The notes beneath the pieces were generated by a model that saw nothing but the letters and a program-made list of their open reading frames with translations, did not search any database and was not told the origin of the DNA. Shown in pieces: positions 24,101 through 35,299 of a stretch of 64,000 nt of DNA (within the stretch, counting starts at the first letter, position 1; each line of letters opens with the position of its first letter). Source of the DNA: Morella rubra (Eukaryota; Streptophyta; Magnoliopsida; Fagales; Myricaceae). The stretch is from positions 14,194,667 through 14,258,666 of the forward strand of contig CM025854.1 of assembly GCA_003952965.2 (NCBI GenBank), in the 5' to 3' direction. The position numbers and the translations under genes were made by a program.

Positions 24101-26421
24101 TATAGATTACTTTTGGTCACGAACACAGATTTCTTGCTGCAGTAGTTTTCTTGCTTTTCTGTAGCACGTTATACAACTAAACTTGCAGCTGTTTTCTTGC
24201 TGGGATAGGATATAATGATATATCTATGGAAGTCTGGTTTCCACAATCTAATATGTTTACCACCTTAAGGACAATACTAGATGAAAACTTGGCAACCAAT
24301 TGTTCACTCTGCTGGTTTCAGACTATCTAGGGGAACACAAGAATGTAGCCACTGAATATCAAATTTTTGCTTCTCAGATGAATACATGTCTGAAATCGAT
24401 CAGAGAGTATAAACCAAATATTTCACTAGCTTTTCACAGCAAGAAAAAAATTACTGAAGTGAAATTATTCAATAAAAGAAGTCGTCAATAATGTACAAGA
24501 GTGGATGCATCTATTACACCGGTTGTGAAGCAGCCAAAGATACTTCTCCATGGGAATAAAGGTAAAGATATGCTGTCATGCTAGTAGGAACAATGATAGT
24601 CATCCATGTAGCACACTGCATAGATGAAAACAGATGGTCAGACTTACTCTGAAGACATATCCGCACTGCTATACATAGGCATTTATAGAAGTAACAAGCC
24701 ATAAAAGAATTGGAAGAATATATTAATGATTTAAGCTTACAATATTGATCATCAGAAAAAAACTCATCAGAAAACAGGGTAAGATCCCTTCGCCCCTTGA
24801 ACAAACTCTTTTCCTTCCTTTACCAAATGATTACGAATGTAAGAGCTAAGTCATAGGTGGACCTTAATCATCTAAATAATTTGATATGTCTTTCTAGTAT
24901 TCATCTAATGTCATTATAATCTTAGACCTGTTTCTAACTGCTCCAAAAGTTCTCTTGACAGTTGCCGACAAATATAACAAGGAAAGAAACATTCTTTGCA
25001 GCCAATCAAGACCTTCTGTCAAAACTTTTTCCAAATCAAATTGGTAGAATAAAAAAAAAGCAGGATAGATGTTACATGCCACATGTCCATGTGGACGTTC
25101 TCTTTGCAAAAGTGAGGGCTTTAAATCCAAATTGTAACTATACAATTAGTAAATGATGATGAATGAGGAAGAGAATTTAGCTTGCATTTCATATAGTACA
25201 ATAGTACATCTCCCACCCACCCCTCAAAAGAAAAAGTTGACAAAATACACCCCATTATACGCTCCCATTATAATAACACATGCCAAAAGCAATCAGTGAA
25301 AATTACTGGTCAATGAAACAGACAGTACCTTCCAAATTTCTCTATGAGTTAGATGATTTTGATCAAGATCAAAAATTTTTGCAAAGTTGACATTGGCTTG
25401 GGAAAAACACCATAAATTAACTCCCCAAAGCCAAACTGTCATAGTCTGCAATATCCAAATTGGGAGGAAATGTGTTAGTTCAAGGATAAAGAGTGTGAAA
25501 ATATGAAGCGATAGGCTACACTCAATAAGGAAAGCATCACTAACCACAAGAAGAAGAGGATTATAATACAAAAATGCCTCGTACAGAAATAAATCTCGTA
25601 AGTCCACACTCATTCTCATAACAGAATCCCATCCAATCTGCAATATTCATAATGTACTAAATAAGAGCATCCTATTGAACTAGAAGATATTGCCACAATT
25701 ACTATCAGAAATAATACCAAAAAAAAAAAAAGACAAAATGAAACTAACCTTGCAACAACTGAAACCCCAGACAAAGAATAACAGTACCTGGACATAGTCT
25801 AAATCAGGATCTGGTAACAAATATGAAAATATCCCGAAAAGAAAATGGGGGAAAATGCAGATTTTGGTTTAAAATGAAATGTCACTTATCCTGATCAATG
25901 CATACCCTAGAGAAAGAGAGAAAGAGCCGTCATATCCAGTTTTCAGATTTCCTCAAAACAAGAGCAATTAAGATATTAAGAATTCAATTCTAATCTTCCA
26001 TTAATTTGAATCGTTTCCTAACAATCCAGCATCTAAAATAAAGTCAAACTGATAAATAATTAGAAATGATTCAAACTAATTAGAAGTAATAGAACCTTCA
26101 ATCTCCATAATAAAATTGGCGATGGCATGATCGCAGTCGTGCTCACAAGAGTACTCGCACCCTTCATATCATTGGTCGGTATTGAATTCAAGAAACCTTC
26201 ATCAACACCATTTTCAAGCTCACCTGCGCCTAAGAGACATTCAACAAGTGTTAGATATGGTGAAAAAACAACCATCAAGGAAGTTCAAAGAAAAAGAAGC
26301 ACCAAATCTCATAATTCAAAGCTTATAACTTAATTGTACCAAGATCAGAGACAACAGGTCTGCTTCCAGACTTTCGTAAGTGAGGACTATTGGAGGTAGC
26401 TGTCACAAGACTTCCAAACAT
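18152..26421 (-). CDS. SPX-less EXS-domain (ERD1/XPR1/SYG1) multi-span membrane protein
   Basis: Thirteen exons: 26340-26421, 26096-26229, 25749-25787, 25545-25637, 25329-25445, 24520-24615, 23835-23948, 20948-21001, 20696-20743, 19825-19975, 19399-19564, 18747-18816 and 18152-18412. Phases close to give 474 residues. It matches the Arabidopsis At5g35730 type: MFGSLV at the start, SPILLWRLK, IGWDSVMRMSVDLRDLFLYEAFLYYNP, WLWGVNLWCF, SMTAYLYLYSHGEVSLAASQP, FPFDIFYLSSRYYLLRTLWR, FSDFFMADILTSM, DLERSVCRMVHRQ, AWFEADSVCGSHS, FLSALKY, WDVTRDWDL, LLYGRKW, WVIGSNLILRCTWTYKLSAHLRHNY and ALEIFRRFQWIFFRVENEW. No N-terminal SPX domain is present, unlike PHO1. EXS proteins are phosphate-transport or Golgi-type membrane proteins; the substrate here is not known. 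An upstream 5' UTR exon is likely near 26700-26800. Intron 7 has a GC donor and carries a Pack-MULE. Confidence 0.92.
21155..21342. mobile_element. MITE with short inverted repeats
   Basis: AATGGTAGTGTTTGTGTG near 21157 is matched in inverse near 21320-21342 (CACACAAACACTACCATT). The homology runs on through AAAATTTTGG to about 30 bp per arm. The AT-rich core has no coding capacity. It lies in EXS intron 7, about 180 bp left of the Pack-MULE. The superfamily is not resolved because no convincing target duplication was seen. Confidence 0.65.
21790..21990 (+). pseudogene. Captured C2H2 zinc-finger gene, part 1
   Basis: ICNRCNKVFASGKALGGHMRMH at 21892-21957 is a plant QALGGH-type C2H2 finger (here KALGGH) with both Cys and both His present. 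The open frame starts within the left TIR at 21676 and stops at 21990. A GCC-rich run and the kinase fragment follow. It is a gene fragment inside the Pack-MULE, not a full gene. Confidence 0.8.
22076..22256 (+). repeat. Short direct duplication at the capture junction
   Basis: TATACCGGCAAGAACAATGG near 22076 recurs as TATACCGACAGGAACAATGG near 22215, and both are followed by GATATCTC. The first copy lies just outside the kinase reading frame and the second is inside it. It looks like a partial duplication made during or after gene capture. Confidence 0.7.
22123..22675 (+). pseudogene. Captured L-type lectin receptor kinase fragment (C-lobe only)
   Basis: KLGDFGLTEVYDHG (DFG motif), GTMGYLTPEY (activation segment and P+1 loop), TDVYSFGVVMLEVATGRRPV and VDWVRDLWETGKLIEAADSRL are kinase subdomains VII to XI. 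In the next frame, from 22481, comes VKKAARILRGEAPLPLL and a lectin-RLK-type C-terminal tail ending in DDTPWMTPKSH. The two parts are in different frames, joined near 22485-22500, so the copy is frameshifted. The lectin domain, membrane span, Gly-rich loop and catalytic HRD loop are absent. It is non-functional as a kinase. Confidence 0.85.
22751..22897 (+). pseudogene. Captured C2H2 zinc-finger gene, part 2
   Basis: CSVICRKKFPNMKALFGHMRSH at 22751-22816, followed by PSRTWRGIRPP, is a second C2H2 finger of the kind that follows the first in plant multi-finger proteins (KALFGHMRSHP.R.WRGI.PP). Part 1 and part 2 read in the same direction, with the kinase fragment between them. The frame stops soon after, at about 22897. 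Later short frames up to about 23090 may be further decayed coding sequence. Confidence 0.75.
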
Positions 26422-26850
26422 AGATGAAGATAAGCAGAAAGAAATGTAAGCCTACACTAAAAACCTGCAATTCCTGAAATTACAGAGAAAAATCCAAATT
26501 CAAAGAGCCGCGACCATAAGAGAGCTGTCAATAGACCATTCGGTTCAAAATGCGAAAGACCAATTAGGCATTGATCTAAACAATAATTGATGAGTAAAGA
26601 CATTATTCTTTTAGTGGTGAGAATGGGGCAAACACATAGGGAGAACCAAAAGTCAAAAGGTAAAACTGAGAGATCATAGACTGAGTCAGATCTCAAGAGA
26701 CTTACGGAGAAAAATTGAGATTTCTTGGATCGAATTGCATGTACAGCGCAACGCGACCTTTCTTCTGGGTCCGCTGGATCTCTCTGCCTCACCTGGGTGC
26801 AGAATGCTGAGGGCGTTTTGAGTTTTAAAGGAACACGAATATTACCGATA
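26422..26850 (-). promoter_or_regulatory. EXS-gene 5' leader and core promoter region
   Basis: A 5' UTR intron acceptor is plausible at about 26463 (TTGCAG then GTTTTTAG, minus strand), with the first leader exon near 26690-26800. The long-TIR element begins at 26851, directly upstream, so the native promoter is short or includes the element. No TATA box could be assigned with confidence. Confidence 0.4.
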
Positions 26851-28134
26851 GGAAAAAGGTTCGCCCCAAAGCTTAGGAGCCTAAGTTATTAAGAGCGGTC
26901 CAGATCTTTTTTCTTAAATCAAAGAGACAGCGACGTGCCAGGTCGTTTAATGAAAGAGAGTCGGCTCCTGCTCGACTTCACGCGGCATGACTCAGCCGGC
27001 TCTTTTTTGTTCTCCATTTTCTTTCCTAAAACGCGAACCCACAGAACTTCTCCCTTTTTCTTCTTCCTCCCGGATCCCTCTTTCTTCTTCTCCGTTCTTT
27101 TCTCCTCCTCCTCTCCTCGCTAGGTCGAGCATGTCTTGCCGGAGTCACCCGGCATCTACCAGTGGGATTCCTTCCTTTATCAACTGCTTTATCGAGGAAG
27201 AATTTTTGGGTATTCCTGAGCTCAAAGTTTTCTTCTTCAATTCTGCGCAGTTTCTTCTCAGCACTGGGCATAAGCCTAAATGGGTATGGGTAAGCAAGTG
27301 ACTATGCCAAAATATGGTCCATCGAGGAGCTTGCGTTTTTGTTTTTGTTTCTGTTTCAATTTTTCGCAGTTTCTTCTCACCTTGCGTTTCTGTTTTTGTT
27401 ATTTGACACTCTACTTTCTCTTTATCTGTACACTCTACTTTCTCTCTGCACAAACAAAAAATGTCCCTATGTCTAAAGCTCGAACCTTTGTTTAATTGCT
27501 AGCATCTCTCCATTTTGTTTGTTGGTGTTTACAGTTTGCAGTTCATTTTTTCAGAACTATGGTCGGCTGATGGAGTGACTCCGGGTTAGCACCCAATTTT
27601 TTTAGCTGGGTATGACATGTAAGGTTTCTAAAGGAAAAGGGGATGGGTAGGCATGTTTTTCAATTTTTTGGTGAAGGATTGTGTAAAATCCGTGGTGTTC
27701 TTTTTTTTTTTTTTTAATTTCGAAGTATAGAAAGTTTTAATAAAATAAACGTATTTTAAAATTTTAACTTTTATATATATATTTTTACGTTTTTAAAATT
27801 TAAATAAAATAAAAATCTCAAAATTTTTTAAAATATTCTGTACAGTTTTGACAAACGAATGCCGTGTAGCAAGAGAAAAGAATGGGAAAGAATAAAGAGG
27901 GATTCGGGAGGAAGAAGAACAAGGGACAAGTCCTGGAGCTCACTTGTTTGAAGAAAGAAACTGGGAAAAAAATAAAAATAGAGCCGACTGAGCCATGTCG
28001 GGTCAGCCGAGCAAGAACCGGCTGTCTTTCATTAAGCGACCTGGCACATTCCTATCACTTGGATCTAAGAAAAATATATCTGGACCGCTCCTTATAACAA
28101 ATTAGGATTCGTAGCCCTTGTACCGAATTTTTCC
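26851..28134. mobile_element. Second long-TIR element (MULE-like) upstream of the EXS gene
   Basis: About 26851-27125 is an inverted copy of about 27858-28134. Shared blocks include GAGCGGTCCAGAT, GTGCCAGGTCG, TTAATGAAAGA, CTCAGCCGGCTC-like and TCTTCTTCCTCCC-like segments, at roughly 75-80 percent by eye. The outer ends are GGAAAAAGG on the left and a GGGGAAAAAT-like inverse on the right. A 9-bp target duplication could not be read, so it is older or its ends are slightly misplaced. The interior (27130-27850) has no recognised domain. TIR length and style match the other MULEs here. Confidence 0.7.
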
Positions 28135-29790
28135 CCAATAGTCAAATTTAAATGTATTCGAGTTATTTTAAAGGCGTGTTTGGTTTCACTTCAGGAAACG
28201 TGTTTTCAGACCCTTTTTTTTTTTTCCTACCCTTTTTGGTTAGAAGAGAAAAGCATGAAGTTGGATAAAGAAGGCTGTAAGCTTGTATATATTCCTTACC
28301 ACGCTGCCGCTATAATCGTAAATTTGTTATCCAAACAGTTAGTCTACGGAGGTTGCATCAGTGGTAGGGCAGGACTATGTGAACAAAGCATACAAGTATA
28401 AGGTTTAATTATTTATAGGGATTACACCAAAGTTAGTTAAAGTATGGGAGCCATGGAAGCGATGAGTCTGTGTTAACTCTCTAAGATTTGTCATTGCATT
28501 CTAAGAAGATTTGTCATTGCATTCTAAGTTCAATCAGTGCGTCTCAATTAGATCAAATTCGTCTAAGTCCAGTGCATCAATTGAGTGCAACAAATTTTTC
28601 TCGTTATCAAAATAAAACTATAAAATATATTATTAACGCATTTTTAATTAGAATTGCACATACAAATTCAAAATCAGTTTATCATGTTAACAATTTTCAA
28701 AAATCAATTTTCTCCAGCAATGACACTTTTAAAGTTTATCAAAAAAATTACCTTTGTTGATGAGTATGTTCATCTTTTTTTTTTTTTATTCTAAGCCATG
28801 AGTACGGTAACTATTATCTTTAAGTTAAGTTGTCGCTATCAAAGCTACCCTCGTTGCTTCCTATTCTGAATTCCCGGCCCTTTTTCTTTTTCCACTCGGC
28901 AGAATGGCCAGAAACTCACAAGATCTTGGAAGCCTTGCCCATGAAGCGAGCAAATCACATGCTAACAAGAATCGAGGAGATGTGCCAACTAACAATAATC
29001 CATGGGGGAAGACAATTGCTTAGTTCCAAAACTATCTCGCCCTCGGGATCGAGACAGCATTCAAGCACCATATTTGGACCTTCTTAAAGTTCAATTAGCA
29101 ATGTTAAAAGAGTTTGTTAATCCTCCTCCTACTAAGCCTTGACGAGTAGGAGCTATTATAATTACACCCAAATAGGGTTGTTATCTTTGGCCGCTCCTAT
29201 GTAGACTAAAAAAATTCCTACAATCTGTTCTAATTTTTATTCACCCATAACAACAATTAAATAATGTCTATCAGATTTTTTTTTTCCAAGCTTTCACAAC
29301 AGATTTATCTTTCCAAGTTACATGATTATATTTTCTTTATAAAATAGAGTTTAAAATTTTCAAAATAGGGTTACTTTTTCTCATTTTATGTACTTTTCCT
29401 TAAATTTTCCACACTTTTGTAGTGCAAGCCCACTAAAATAAGCGAATATAGTCGAACTGGTAAAAAGAAAACCTTGAGTCTCTCTGATAGAGGGAACACA
29501 CAGAATATGCTAGCAAATAAGAATATCCCAATTTTTAGATTTTTTTTTGAAATAGATGCGTAGATGAGATTTTTCTCATGCCACGAATGATCTTGGTCCG
29601 GTCCCGTGGACTGGGACTTTGATCCAGAAATCCTGTCGAACCCGCGGAGGAATTCCCACTCCAGGCCAAGCCCGGGTCCTCCATATGCTGCTGGTTAAGG
29701 CTTGAGCAAGGAGTCGGACAGCACGGGCCATTGAGATATCCTCCACCCCGGGCCCAATCCATGTCATCTTTACAAGGTATGTAAAATTAT
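28135..29790. other. Intergenic filler with small repeats
   Basis: 28478-28528 contains a tandem pair of AGATTTGTCATTGCATTCTA units. 29576-29765 is a GC-rich tract (GGTCCGGTCCCGTGGAC and CACCCCGGGCCCAATCC) unlike its surroundings, ending just left of the next MULE; it may be a piece of an older repeat. No coding exon is supported. Confidence 0.5.
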
Positions 29791-30399
29791 GGGGAAAAGT
29801 CTTAACCCCATATTTATGAGCAAAAATTAATCTAGTACTCGTTATTTTAAAAAGGGCAATTTGAGACCCTTCAGTTTCAAATTTCTTCAATCCACACTCC
29901 CATTTAAAATTCCCGTTAAAACAAACGGAATTTGCCCCCACGTGAGTTCCACGTGTTGTTGGCCCCATGTCAAATGACCTATATGCCCTTGATAAGTGAG
30001 AGTCTAATTACGCCAATTGCTCTTATTAAGATCAACCAATTTAGGGCATCTTGAATTAGGGATTTTTCAAATTGGCTTCAACAGACATTCGGCTCCTTGT
30101 CCAAACGGAGGTGGAAGAAGACAGTGTCCCCCCATTCCGTTGCCCAGACTCTAGTAACCACTCATTTGCTTCCATTGCCCCAATTCCCTTTAGGCGAGCC
30201 ATAAACGAACATCAAACATCAATCTTTTTAGCGAAACACGAGATACGGTAAAGCTCCTAAACCTTCGACTTTCATTTCCTCTATCATGTGGGTTTTGTGG
30301 TGGTTGGGTCGAATAGGTCTCAATTGATTTTGTGGGTTGTTGGGCTTGGTATTTATATGTGTTTAAGGTGGTCTAGCATCTGCAATAAGTGTTTAAAAT

Positions 30400-30580
30400 T
30401 GCAACTTGGTAGTGTTGGTTGACAACATGTGGTTCCTGGCTTAATTTTTAAAGCAACATGTGGTTTGGTAGTGTTGGCCGAAAACATGTGGTCCCTGGTT
30501 CATTTCTTTTGGTTTTTTTATTGAACTGGATTTGCTTGGATGAAACATGCCCACTGACAAAGGCAACATGTGGTCCTTGG
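30400..30580 (+). repeat. Imperfect short repeats inside the third MULE
   Basis: CAACATGTGGT or AACATGTGGTCC recurs several times, and TTGGTAGTGTTGG occurs twice. It looks like local duplication and is non-coding. Confidence 0.6.
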
Positions 30581-31154
30581 ATTTACTTTAGCTGTAACTT
30601 TAGTCCACATCCTTTTGCTTGTTCTAATTGTGTTTTCTATGATCTCTTGAGAACCAGTTTCCCAGTTTTAGGCCTTTGAAGTTATAAATTGGGAATATTA
30701 TTGGTAATGATTAGTTAGTACTACTTCTATCTTTGTTTATTTCTTTTTGTATACAAGATAAGATCTTGGTCAAGCTGTTGGCTAATGTTATAGTAGACAA
30801 AGGGGAAAGAATTATCAGAATTTTTGTCATATATTTCGTTATACTATTTGTCAATTTTTATACCTCTTTGTTGCCACTTTATTATTGTATTCTTTTTTAG
30901 CCAATATCATGTCCATGTCATGCAAGGATGAAATAGTTAGTCCTGTTTGTATGGTGAATATCGAGTACAACTGATTGATCTAACTTCCCTCAGATCCAAT
31001 GTGCTATGATATTACTTCTTTGGTATAAGATGTGGTTGGCACACCATAGAGTGTGAACTAGCATCCCTCCATGTAAGTATATATAGATTAAAGGTCCAAT
31101 TTTCAATATTTATATTATAAAATTATAAGTACACAACAACTTAATATTCAAATC

Positions 31155-31600
31155 TTGTTATTTGTAGACATTGAGAAAGAAAACGGCATGAGCTCCAACT
31201 CCATACCGCAAAACCCCATCTACAACAACATAGAGACACACACGGCTAAGAAGAATACCATTCCACCATCTAACAACATCAGATTGCATGTTGCAGGGAT
31301 TGCTTCTCGCATACGGATGCGAAGATCAAGTCGGTTACAAGGAGGTGCATCGCAACATAGCAGTTCAAGTAAAAAAGGTTGTAATCGACCTCACTGCTCC
31401 AGAAGCAGAACATGGTGTTAGGTGCTCTTGGGGGCCCCCGGGTCATGGAGGAATTCAGTTCAGGGTTTTGGATGCACCATCGTTCCTTGGAACATCAAAG
31501 AAGGGTAAAGCTCCAACTACAGAGTGTGAGGGAGCAAAGGACAAGAGGAAAATACCCTGATGGCAGATCTAGTTGTTTTCTGGATTACTTGAATGCATCT
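31155..31600 (+). other. Unrecognised open region inside the third MULE
   Basis: Three overlapping frames are open here (88, 90 and 64 residues), with locally higher GC. Two protein stretches stand out: RIRMRRSSRLQGG (basic) and VKKVVIDLTAPEAEHG. I do not recognise a family. It could be a decayed captured exon set; overlapping frames and the lack of a clear splice structure argue against a live gene. Confidence 0.35.
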
Positions 31601-32580
31601 ATTTAGTTCTTGTGTTTTGTTGGTTTGACAGTATGTTGGTTATAGTATTGATAGGTGGTAATTTTTTGGGGAAGAGGGTAATTGTATTTTGATAGTGCCA
31701 GCAATTTGTATATACAAGGTGGTAGTTTATTTTCAGTTTGGTTTTGTCAATACTACTCCTTTCTAGTTCTTGTGAATTGTAAAGAGATGCAGGTGCTAAG
31801 GTGATATTTATTTGATCAACGGATGTTTTGACATTAATGGTTTATTGAATATATCTCAAGATACTAGGCTTTATCTTGAATGTGGTAATCTTAAATCTTG
31901 GTTTGGCAAAAAAATATAGTATTCTTGGATTGGTAGGAAACTAGTTTGGTAGGAAAATGGTTTGGCAGTCAACTTGGCTTTATCTTGAATGCAGTAAACT
32001 TTACATTTTCATAACACAGTTAATGATCATCAAATATCCAAGAAGAGACTAAGAGTTACTGCATTAATGATCAACAAAATAAATTACAAAGTTAATGATC
32101 ACCAAGTTAACGTTCATAAGTTCTAGTTATATTGATCATGATCAACAAAATATCCAACAACAGAATTACAGCTTATGAAGCTAACATAAGCTTTGAAAGG
32201 GCACACAATCTGGTGTTAAATAAGTGAGCAACTAAAATTCCAACAACAAGCCACCAACTGAAGACCAATGTAACCCTATAATCACTCATCTAGACATCTG
32301 AGACCTTTTTCACCACCTCAATCTGTAGACAATGATCTGTGACCATATCATCAATTTTGCCTTGATTTTGCAATTTCAAATCCTCGATCTTTGCTCAATG
32401 TTACGTAGCCAAATCCTCAATTTTATAAACGATGTTGTGCAGTCATGTTTACCATATCTTCTTTATGTTGTTTTGTAATTGCCATCATAGACTCATTTTA
32501 TCCTTGGAGCTCTCTCTGAATTGGCTCCTAAGAAGATTGTTCTTGAAGCATCTACCCATGTTTTGCTTGCAGATGCCAAA

Positions 32581-33047
32581 TTATCCTTCGTCCATAAGGG
32601 CACATCTAGGATCCTTCCATGCAAAATAATTACAATGACCTCCCTCCTGCAATACAATTAAACATATTCGTTATGTAACCTAATTAAACTAACTAACAGT
32701 CAACTTAATTTAAATACAGTCAACGAGTATCAACATTGCAGACACACTTAATTAAAATATACTCAACCTCATTAAAATATAGTACCCCAACCACAATTAA
32801 TGCAAGCAAATTATAAACATTATAACATAACCTAATCGACATTGACCTTAATAAATACAGTACTCATTCAACAACACATACACTGGCTAACCTTGTACTT
32901 CACAGAACCCCAAAAATATCTGCCAAAATTTTCATCTGTAAAAGCAAAAATGGATATTGATCTCAGATTGCAAAAACACCTTGGACCCTCTATATAATCT
33001 CCACTTTGTTCACTTCCGGAGCTATCACTATTGGGTAATTCAGACAT
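32581..33047 (-). CDS. Small GRF-type zinc-finger protein carried by the third MULE
   Basis: Two exons (32892-33047 and 32581-32646) join as YK-EGGHCNYF to give 73 residues. An acidic Ser-rich start (MSELPNSDSSGSEQSGD) is followed by CFC, FTDENFGRYFWG, then GHCNYFAWKDPRC, which is the order of the GRF zinc finger (CxCG...NpGRrFw.C....C.fF.W.D). The usual third Cys is replaced (FWGS where FWGC is expected), so metal binding may be lost. GRF fingers are nucleic-acid-binding modules found in topoisomerases and in many small plant and transposon-borne proteins. It may be a captured gene or element cargo; its expression is unknown. Confidence 0.6.
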
Positions 33048-33575
33048 TTCATAAGCTGAAAAGATATTACACTTAGTAGGAAATAAGGAAAACAAACGAT
33101 GGCAACTGGGTCTTCCTTAAATAACATCGACAATAGAACAAACGAATAAAACTGAAACTCCAACTTACTCGGGTTCACCTTCACCACTCAAGTATTCCCT
33201 AGGTGGTAAAAACCAACTACTGACGGCTGGATGTGGGAGGCGATCAGATCAGGACGACGGGAACAAGGCAATGTTAGCTCCTGCGATGACAAGATGACCA
33301 GAAGAAGCCGATTGAATAGAGAAGGGGAAGACAATATCGGGTGACATATAAAATAAAGAATAAGAGGCATTTAGGTCATTTGTTATAGACAACTGGCACG
33401 TGGGACGCACATGGTGGCAAATTCCGTTTGTTTAAATGGTAGATTTAATCGGGGGGGGGGGGGGTGGTGGATTGAAGAGATTTGAAACTTAAGGGTCTCA
33501 AATTGCCATTTTCAAAATAGCGGGTACCAGATTGATTTTTGCCCATAAATATGGGGCTAACTATGACTTTTTCCC

Positions 33576-35290
33576 TAAAATTATATTGTACATTCATGTG
33601 ATAAAACCTTAATTATTTATTTAAAAATGGTAATTAGGATTTCAAGCACCCTATAAAAAATAATTCTAAAATTATTTTCTATGTTTGGAGAGGCTAATGG
33701 TCACACCAGAAATGCCAAAATAATTATTAAAAAAATATCATTTTGAATAAATAACCTTTGAGTAATCTCTAAATTTTATCTTGTGGGTAATAAGAGAAAT
33801 CTGCAGCATCTCCTGGTGTATTAGGATCGGATGGATGTGGCCCAACGTAATCACATTTGCTAAGCTAGGTCACTTACCACACACATCAAGAGAGAGCTTT
33901 TGCTGTGAGGAGTTGAACTAAGGTCGGTTAGACCCAGAATGCCTTAAGTGAACTCATAAGAAGAGTTACTTTATAATAAATTATAAACTATTATATTAAA
34001 ATACAAAAGATCAATGAAATTTATTCTTCATTTGTATTAAGCTTTTCATATGTATTTTCTATTAGACATATTAAATATCTCAAAATTATCCTAAACCAAA
34101 AATAATAATAACTACAATGAACACAAACATAAATTTAAAATAAAACTATATAATACTCAACTTAATCTCAAATTCTCAATTTTTTCCTAATAAAATAATG
34201 ATAAGTACAACAAATGTAAAATAAAAGTATAAAACTAACGTATAAAGTTGAAAAGTTAAAATAATAGCAAGTTAATAGGAGCCTCCACAGGAAGGCTACA
34301 CACCTAAGATGTTGAGAAGTTGGCTATAAAGAAGGAAGTATACGGAATAGAAAAAAAAAAAAAAAATGGTGAAAAGAAGAGTGAAAATAGAGCTAAAGAA
34401 GAAATCACAGGGATATGTTTATAAAAAAAAAAGAAATTTCTAAGATTTTAAAATTTAGAAGTCTAATAATCTTATTTGAAATTTAAAGTTGAAAATCTAG
34501 TAGTCTTTTTTTAAAATTTTGAATTATGTTTTTATTTGATGAGAATTTTAAAAAGTTTAAAGTAGATTTTTAATATATATATATATTTTGTCTTTTGTTA
34601 AATTAAAATATTAAACATAAATTGAGAGATCTATTAGATATTAAGTAAAATAGGAAGTCTAAGGGCTTCTTATTTTAAGGGCCTTAGACAACTGCGTAGC
34701 CAGTCTATGCTCAGAGACCCTGGTTAGACCCTACAAAAATTACTCCCAACTAACTCGTCCATACCCGAGAGAGCTAGAAAAATCTATAATTCGTTACCTA
34801 ATATTTCTCTTTTTGGGTGGCAGCAATTCTCCCGCTCTTGGCAGAATTCTCCTGTGGCTTGGATCTTTACATGGAGTGGAGGGTGGTTAAAACTTTGACG
34901 TCAGTTAACAGTTTTATTGATGAGCTAAAATAAGAAAAAGAGGCCGTATTAACAAATTAAAAAAAAAAAGTGTGGTCCTTTAATCACTCCCTAGGTCACC
35001 CATCGAATTTCAATCTCTGGTCTCTAGGAAAAAAAATAATTAGACAAGGTGAAAGAAATACAAATTCACATAAATAACCACACGCTATGAGGAGAGGAGT
35101 CACGCTTTCCCCCGGGCCAAGAGCCTTCAGTCCTTGTGCCAGTTGGCGAATTGAATGAGCCACCCAAAATTTGTCTCTCGGAATATATCGGCGATTCCAA
35201 TCATGGTAGAGTCTGACGCCATGCGCTACGTTGTCCCCTGGCAACGGTAACGCTCCAGCATACCTAAATCGACTACTCATGAGGATTTAG
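33576..35290. other. Intergenic AT-rich DNA
   Basis: 33585-34980 is AT-rich with long A and T runs and no coding signal. 34996-35280 (minus strand) has a GC-richer open frame of 94 residues (LAQGLKALGPGES) with no recognised family and no splice context. Confidence 0.5.
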
Positions 35291-35299
35291 ATTGTGTGT

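Larger units (their letters stand above)
29791..33575. mobile_element. Third MULE, 3.8 kb, carrying a GRF zinc-finger gene
   Basis: The perfect 9-bp target duplication TAAAATTAT lies at 29782-29790 and 33576-33584. The ends GGGGAAAAGTC and GACTTTTTCCC are inverted repeats that extend over about 200 bp each (29791-29990 and 33378-33575), with shared blocks such as CCCCATATTTATG, GGCAATTTGAGACCCTT and AACAAACGGAATTTGCC. The right arm contains a poly(G) run at about 33451-33463. The interior has a GRF-type zinc-finger gene on the minus strand and an unrecognised open region at 31155-31600 on the plus strand. No transposase was recognised. Confidence 0.88.

Noticed and set aside
26935-27301. Short plus-strand frames near the EXS promoter
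   Set aside because: They lie in the TIR of the second long-TIR element; the CT-rich arm translates to Ser/Pro/Phe runs.
34996-35280. 94-residue minus-strand frame with a LAQGLKALGPGES segment
   Set aside because: No known family, no splice signals that extend it, repeat-like surroundings.
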